64,000 bases of DNA from contig NC_053112.1 in NCBI RefSeq assembly GCF_010015445.1, positions 38,266,665 to 38,330,664 of the forward strand, given 5' to 3'. Shown one piece after another: positions 57,429 through 64,000 of the stretch. A program made the position numbers and the translations under genes. The first letter of the stretch is position 1. Every line of letters starts with the position of its first letter. This stretch comes from Perca fluviatilis (taxonomy: Eukaryota > Chordata > Actinopteri > Perciformes > Percidae). Below the pieces are notes generated by a model, which was not told where the DNA came from, searched no databases, and was given only the letters and a program-made list of their open reading frames with translations.

Positions 57429-58197
57429 TTTAAAGCTTTAGTGTGTAACTTTTTGATATTAATGAACGTCCGTTACATTCAAGCCATCGTCAAATGAGTA
57501 ATTAAGACTATCAGCTCCACACAACTCTCTCTGTGTTTCTCAGTATGTCAGGATGAGACTTTAGGCAGCTTTTCATTTTGTTCACAACGTTGCGTATTTT
57601 GGTTAATTGCCCAGTTTGAATGTTTGAGCAGTTATTATTTGCATAAGTTTGTGGATTTGCTGTGTTTTTTCTAATTGTTTGTTGTACTGGGATTATGAGA
57701 AGCAGCTGTGATTGCCTGACCACACCCCACCACAGCTCATGATTGTAAAGAGGGACAAAAACGTTTAAAAAAGCGCCAAGAGCATAAAAAAGTGTAACAA
57801 AAAGTCGAAAAAAACAACAACCCATTTTTCAATTTTTGACCCGGAATGACAAGTTCATGGACGACGGTGAAGACAACACAAGGGTTAAAGGTGGACACGA
57901 AATAGGTGTGGGGTAGGAAAAAGGAGGACAAAGAAAGAGAATCCCTGGTGTGACCTGCGAGAGGTCACACACTAGTCATTTTTTAGTGCTGTGCAGGAGT
58001 AACCGGTTTGATTTTAAATAAATAGATTGTAGAAACCATCCTGTGTAAGTTTTTTTAACACGGGAAACACCTTTTTGAACAAAGCTGTCACCTTGTGACA
58101 GCTATGTTCATGTACCATGTGGACGCACCAACAGTGTTGTTGTCATTACATAGAATTCCTCATGGGGGCGACAGAAAATACGCACTATAGCTTTAAA
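57429..58197. mobile_element. MITE with taaagctttagtg ends, holding a nested TTAA MITE
   Basis: The left end ttaaagctttagtgtgtaac and the right end cgcactatagctttaaa are inverted counterparts. Inside, about 57737-57888 is the reverse-orientation end of the family seen at 51037 (gaagacaacacaagggttaa). Confidence 0.6.
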
Positions 58198-59119
58198 AAT
58201 ATGTTATCCGTAATTCCTAAAATAATTATATTATAAAAATGAATGGATTATCTATCTAATCTAAACATTTGAAATGTAGGATTTAAATGTTTGTCAGTTA
58301 CAAGGTTAGTAAATTTATCACTGCCAACACTTTATTGTACCTCTTTATATAGACTTTTCTTTATACCAAAAATGTTTCACGCTGGTCAGGGGTACTTGGC
58401 TTAAAAAAAACATTCAATTGATTTGAATCTACAGTTGCAATTTTTTACTGTATGTCTACGTGCTATAAGCGACGTTATCAAGTGTGACAGTTGTCAAACC
58501 ACTGGGTGGTTATTGTAAAGTACATTCTCATGTTAAGGGACTTTCTGATGCTAGCTGCTTCGTCTAGTTTTAAAACCAACACCACAACAATTGATGATTC
58601 AGGTTTTAAAAGTTTTAATTAAATAAAGTCAGCATTTTAGCTGTTGAAGTTATATTGGAATAAGGGTGTTACTAGTTTGGGTGGTGTGTTGGGCCAGGGG
58701 AGAAGAAGCAATCCAAACATACCTACAGCAAGGTTATTGAAAAGGACCAGGGGAAAGATACAAGAGTATTGAATATCAAGACCCTGAATTTGCCTCAGAG
58801 TTTACTATTTTCTGGGGCTGGGTCATGATGGCAGAAGCTTAAGCAAACTAGCTCGTAATTGAAATGTAAAGACAAATTTCAAAGCTCTAAATCTGTCCAG
58901 ACAATGCCTCAAAACTGATCGTGTGTGAGTGGGGCACTCATGAGGAACAGCACTAAAACCTGTGGCAGCAACAGGGTTTCATGGCTGAGATATTGTACAT
59001 ACAACATGCATGTTACTTGGCTGGGTGCTTCATGGCAGGATGGCAGGTAGAAGGATTCCCTTAAAGGAAAAGGTCTGATCAAAGTGGTCTGATGAGAGCT
59101 TTCTTGACATACTAAACAC
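58198..59119. other. Unannotated stretch
   Basis: Nothing recognised. Confidence 0.5.
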
Positions 59120-59690
59120 CATAGCCCCTTTCACACATGCACGGCAACACTGAATTTATCTAGACATTACCTGAAGGAGCTGTATGTGAGAACGCAAATG
59201 TCCGAAACAGTTGGAGCAGACATTAACCAGACTTTACCCTGCCAGCTCTATAGTACAAACTCCCTGTAATGACCCATTGGCCCATGTGTCAACAGAGCAG
59301 TTCATTATCCGGAGAATAATAATAATAATATTTACAGCGAGCAGGTGGAAGCATTCATGACATTTCTATCATGGGGCTGGCGCGAAACAGGAAGTAAACA
59401 TCCGAGGCCAAAGAAGAAGGGTCATTTACACGAAGAAGACAACGAAAATGTGTAACTGTACAGATGAAGAGATCGGAGAACTTCTGAATCCTCAGGCAAA
59501 ATTCAAGGAACAGAAAGAGACTCAGTTGTTTATGACCATATTATGAACTGGCTACTGTAATTTTCTGTAAGTGAGTCTGCCATTAACAATCTCCGGTTGT
59601 GTGAAAGAGCAACTTCAAACAATGTCCGGACCTGATCTCTGGACATTGTCTAGACTTGATCTGAGAAAACGGCTTTTGTGTGGATAGTGT
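59120..59690. mobile_element. Possible MITE with cctttcacac ends
   Basis: Left gcccctttcacacatgcac; the right side carries tgtgtgaaag and gcttttgtgtgg. Interior shares inverted catctagac/gtctag steps. Ends not resolved. Confidence 0.35.
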
Positions 59691-60483
59691 GGCTTCTTTC
59701 TGCAGCAGGCCCTGGTGGGCATGTGAGGGTAGTATATGACATGAACACAATAACAAATAAAGACATTCTGGAGAAAAACATTACAGCCTGCATGAGTTAG
59801 ACAGGAATGGCTTCACTTTTGCCAATCACTTTGATAAGTTTGATCCATTTTGCTGAGGAGAATGGGTAAAATCGGCTGTGGTCCTCTACACATATTCACA
59901 TCATAGACTCATACTGTAGCTGTAACGATGATGGCTACATGTACTACATTTTTTTTAAACATACCTGCAAACTAGTCGCTTTTAGGCAAAAATCGCCTTT
60001 TTGAACGGGAAAATGTCGTCGACGTTAATCGTGTAGCTCCGAAGAGTTTTTATTTGGGTGGGGCGGTATAATATCCCATAAACGGGAGTTTATGGGATAT
60101 GGGGTCAGCGGTCTTCTTCACAGTAAAACATCTTTGGTGATACATCACACAAGTCATTTGGCCAATCACTGACATTAGTTTTGAGGTACGTGCTGTTATC
60201 TGCCAACAATATAAGTGTTTTCGCTAACGTTGTTGGTAACATGTTTAACGTTTTAATGGAAAGCAAGCTTGTCACCTTTTTCAGCCCTTCTGAGTTTGCA
60301 GGTATGTTTAAAGGAGGTGAAAGGAGCAAAGTCCTTATTACATTTAAAAAAATTCAATAAAGAGTCACGGTATGAATATCTTCAGTTCAGCTTACTTGTT
60401 CTCCTCAGCCATTTGGAACTTGGACACAGGACCAGCATGACTACTGCACACATCTACAGATATAGGTACATAATGAATGAAGT
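59691..60483. other. Unannotated stretch
   Basis: Short inverted repeat cccataaacggg/agtttatggg near 60075-60100; otherwise nothing recognised. Confidence 0.4.
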
Positions 60484-62131
60484 CAGTGCTGGAATGTAAC
60501 TAAGTACATTTACTCAAGTACTGTACTTAAGTACAAATTTTAGTTACTTTTACTTTACTTGAGTCTTTTCTTTTCATGTCACTTTCTACTTATAAAATAA
60601 TATATTTGAAAATGAAATATTGTACTTTTTACGCCACATTAATCTGACAGCCGTAGTTACTAGTTACTTTACACATTAAGATTTCTGCACACAAAACACA
60701 TGTAGTTTATAAAATAGGATGTTTTATTATAAATGTAACTACCCGACAATATATCGGCCTACACTTGCAGCCAAAATGATTAGCCCATTAAACACTTGGC
60801 GACTGTTCGTTATTTATTTCAGGGGCCAGCGGAGGAGTTTTGGGACCTTCAGTCAAAATAGACATGACCTCTCCTCGCCAGTAATAATTTTTCTATGACC
60901 CTCAAAAATTATTTGGAAAAAAAGCATGACCCTCCCCCAACAATTTATCAATACCTTCTGCACTGGTTTGCACTTGGTAAATATATACAGATTACCATTG
61001 TTTTTTACAGCAATGACACGTGATTAAACCTCTGCATTCTGATCTGACGCATCCCACTCCTCTGTTATGGTGTGGGGGCCATTTCAGTAGATTTACTCAC
61101 TAACGTTGTTGTGGAAACACAATAAGCATGGAAACTAAATGCACACTTCCTGCATTACTGCATTACTTCAAATACTAAGTTACTCCACCAGTGAACTAGT
61201 ATTCACATGAAATAAAATAATAAAAAATTGAGACCATTCAGCAAGGCACTCTGGGTAACATAAAACACACAAACTGTTAGGACTCGTCACTAGGCTTCCT
61301 CCATTTCGCCGTTTAAACGGAGTGGAATAAACGTAAGTCCAAATCTACACAAAACCTGAAATCAATTAGCAAGCTGACATCAAATGTGGAATTTAGGAAA
61401 CCTTTATTGCAACATTGGCACGGTAAGATGTCCAGACTAGCAACATTCATTTTCGTTTTTTGGGTCCTGCTGCACCAATCGTCAGCCAGGAAATATTTTT
61501 TTTCCTAAAGCAGTATATGAAATCAGATGTATTACCTACCACCATTTAGTTGTTTGTGTTATTTAGCTAAGATATTTATAAAATATCTGGTCATGCCAGA
61601 CGTAATTATTCGACTCATTTTTTAAACAATGCAATTACCCGTTTCAGCCACCAGGGGGGGCAGTGCTGCCCCTGCCCCCCAGCAAACTCATGGGTCAGAC
61701 CCATCTGGTAGCGGGGGCCGAGACTAAGAGCTACATGGATAAATATGCACCAAACAAGCCACTTCGAAATGTTGCTGTTTCATGAATACAAAAGTTGTGT
61801 GACCCCCCCTCCTAAACTATAAAATGTTGGATGACCCTCCCCTCAACAAAGAATAAAAAGACATGACCCACCCCTATTTTCCTCCAGTGGTCCATTCCAT
61901 AAATACCGAACGGTCCCTTAGCTGATTGACAGAACTGTTTGGATCGTTTCCAGTTTCTAAAATGTGAGGATTTTTCTGCATTGTGTACTTTGACTTTTAA
62001 TACTTTAGGTACATTTTCCTGATCATACTTTTATGTAACATCTTCGCTGCAGGACTTTTGATTAACGTAACAGAGTATTTTTTACAGTACTTTTATGTAA
62101 ATAAAGGACCTGAATACTTCTTCCACCACTG
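60484..62131. mobile_element. 1.65-kb nonautonomous hAT-like element
   Basis: Starts cagtgctggaatgtaactaa with actcaagtactgtacttaag subterminal steps, and ends with the inverted ataaaggacctgaatacttcttccaccactg (shown only by its ends). No transposase seen. Additional repeat material is nested around 60820-61000 and 61650-61880 (two tgaccctccc stretches). Confidence 0.6.
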
Positions 62132-62538
62132 ATGAACAGCTAATCTATCAGCTGATGGTCAGCCGTGCAACACGTTTGTAGGGAACAGCATCGATTGCTC
62201 AATAAGCCACTTCCAAACAACAATTTTTTTTTACGCAGAAATATAAAATTGTTGTTTGTCATCATTTACCATAGTGCACAGCATATCTATAAAGACCTGC
62301 CCTTTAATCATAACATTTAGAAAACAGATGTCCAAAAACATAGCTTTCTGGGGTCATAAACTGTATCGTTGTTCATCCTCCCACCAACTACTTAAGAATG
62401 AAGAGACTGGAAGTTATCCTGGGCACGTTATAGTGAGAAACTAATTTGATTCAAAGATATTTGGGAAAGAGAAAGTACAAAAAAAAACACTAAACAAAAG
62501 CACATCATGTGGTATTCATTTTTACATTCATGCTTCAC
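62132..62538. other. Unannotated stretch
   Basis: Nothing recognised. Confidence 0.5.
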
Positions 62539-62539
62539 G

Positions 62540-62682
62540 TTTTTAACTAGCCGTCGTTACCTACATTTTCAGGTATTTGTCCTTTTATTTCTTAGGTATA
62601 CCATGTTCAAATTTTTAACTAGTCGTCGTTACCCACATTTTCAGGTATTTGTCCTTTTATTTCTTAGTTATACCATGTTAAT
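62540..62682. repeat. ~70-bp tandem duplication
   Basis: Two near-identical units, each with tttttaactag, cgtcgttacc and acattttcaggtatttgtcc, at about 62540 and 62611. Confidence 0.85.
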
Positions 62683-62888
62683 AGGTTACTTCAAAACCCC
62701 CTTTTTATCCCTCATTTAATATGCTGTGAAGCAAGTAGGAATGTTTAAATGCAAGATACAGATAAAGATCCCAGCAGTCTTAGAATGCCAGCAGTATGTA
62801 GTTACGATGTAAGCATGATACATGCTACGTGTTACTAAATACTAAAACAACACATGCCTACCATCCAACAAAAACATGTGCTATGAAG

Positions 62889-63400
62889 TTGGGCTGTGTA
62901 TTGGCAAGAATCTGGCGATACGATATGTATCACGATTCAATATATTGTGATATATTTCGATACTGTGCGTAAGGCGATATATTGGGATTTTTTTATAGTA
63001 TAATTTTAGAAAAAATAATATTTAAAAAAAGAAATGATGTTCATAAAAATCAAAGAAGATTACTTAAGGTAAACAATTCAGTACACAGAAAATCAAACTG
63101 CCAGTTTTGGATTGTGGTTCACAGGCTCTTAGTGAGCTAATTTTGATGTGCTAAAGTAGGCCAGAGTTCAGCCGTAGCTACCTACCTGTTAGCTTCTAGC
63201 AAAAAGTCAGGCACTGCTAGGCACTGTTAGGGCAGGGACACTGGTGGCACGTCTCAGCATAGCCATCTAGTGGTAGGGGGTTTGAACACAACATAAACGT
63301 GAACCACTGTCTTAAATAAAAATAAAAAAAATCGATATTGCAGTATTGCAAAATAAAATATCGCGATACTCAAGTGTATCGATTTTTTCTTACACCCCTA
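62889..63400. mobile_element. hAT-type MITE with 8-bp target duplication
   Basis: Ends ttgggctgtgtattgg and inverted cttacacccct, rich in cgatat steps, flanked by CTATGAAG (62881-62888) and CTATGAAA (63401-63408). An 8-base duplication is the hAT pattern. Confidence 0.75.
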
Positions 63401-63493
63401 CTATGAAATAAATGGCTTGTAGATTTTAGTTATGTCTGGGTTTACAAGACTGGGTTTCATGTGCTGGGTTTGAGGGGGGACAAGGAAGGTATT

Positions 63494-64000
<507 letters not shown>

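Overview
This window is eukaryotic, almost certainly teleost fish. The genes are two-coding-exon perforin genes (MACPF pore-forming domain plus C2 domain) with spliceosomal introns. They sit among repeats typical of fish genomes: an L2/CR1-type LINE, an Ngaro/DIRS tyrosine-recombinase retrotransposon, Gypsy pol, Tc1/mariner, PIF/Harbinger, hAT-like MITEs and long (CA)n tracts. The only recognisable host genes are perforin-1-like. Perforin is a secreted, granule-stored immune effector that binds target membranes through a calcium-dependent C2 domain and forms pores with its MACPF domain.

Layout. 1-8097 (block A1): the 3' end of one perforin (P1), a full-length copy (P2), then repeats including two palindromic elements. 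8117-8616: a 500-N gap. 8617-10280: an unrecognised ORF and a minisatellite. 10281-12348: a foreign flank joined to a perforin fragment (P3). 12359-15428: a full-length but broken copy (P4) and the start of a further perforin upstream region, cut off. 15571-18680: a minus-strand L2-type LINE. 18689-27161: DNA elements, LINE pieces, a Gypsy pol fragment split by another element, a ~319-bp tandem repeat and a Harbinger fragment. 27162-34547: the same foreign flank as at 10281, joined to a perforin pseudogene (P5) that is interrupted by a complete Ngaro-type element and by a Harbinger-type element. 34042-42112 (block A2): a near copy of 1-8097 holding the 3' end of P5 and the best full-length copy (P6). 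42231-45236: two dead Tc1 elements. 45237-64000: no gene recognised; MITEs, a third Tc1, microsatellites and pyrimidine/purine tracts.

The perforin copies form at least three head-to-tail units of the form [5'-truncated perforin - complete perforin], all on the plus strand. The complete copies share a TATA box next to a (CA)n tract, a putative non-coding first exon, and two coding exons separated by a short intron. The 3' ends fall into two types: alpha (P1, P4, P5) and beta (P2, P6). These differ in the C2 loop residues and in a GTCA repeat that sets the stop codon.

Many copy-to-copy differences are single-base indels in homopolymers, and block A1 ends beside an assembly gap. Some of the apparent duplication and gene breakage may therefore be assembly error. 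No wholly new biological system is claimed. The most interesting items are the perforin array itself, the breakpoint shared by two truncated copies, and the Ngaro insertion for which sister copies provide the empty site.
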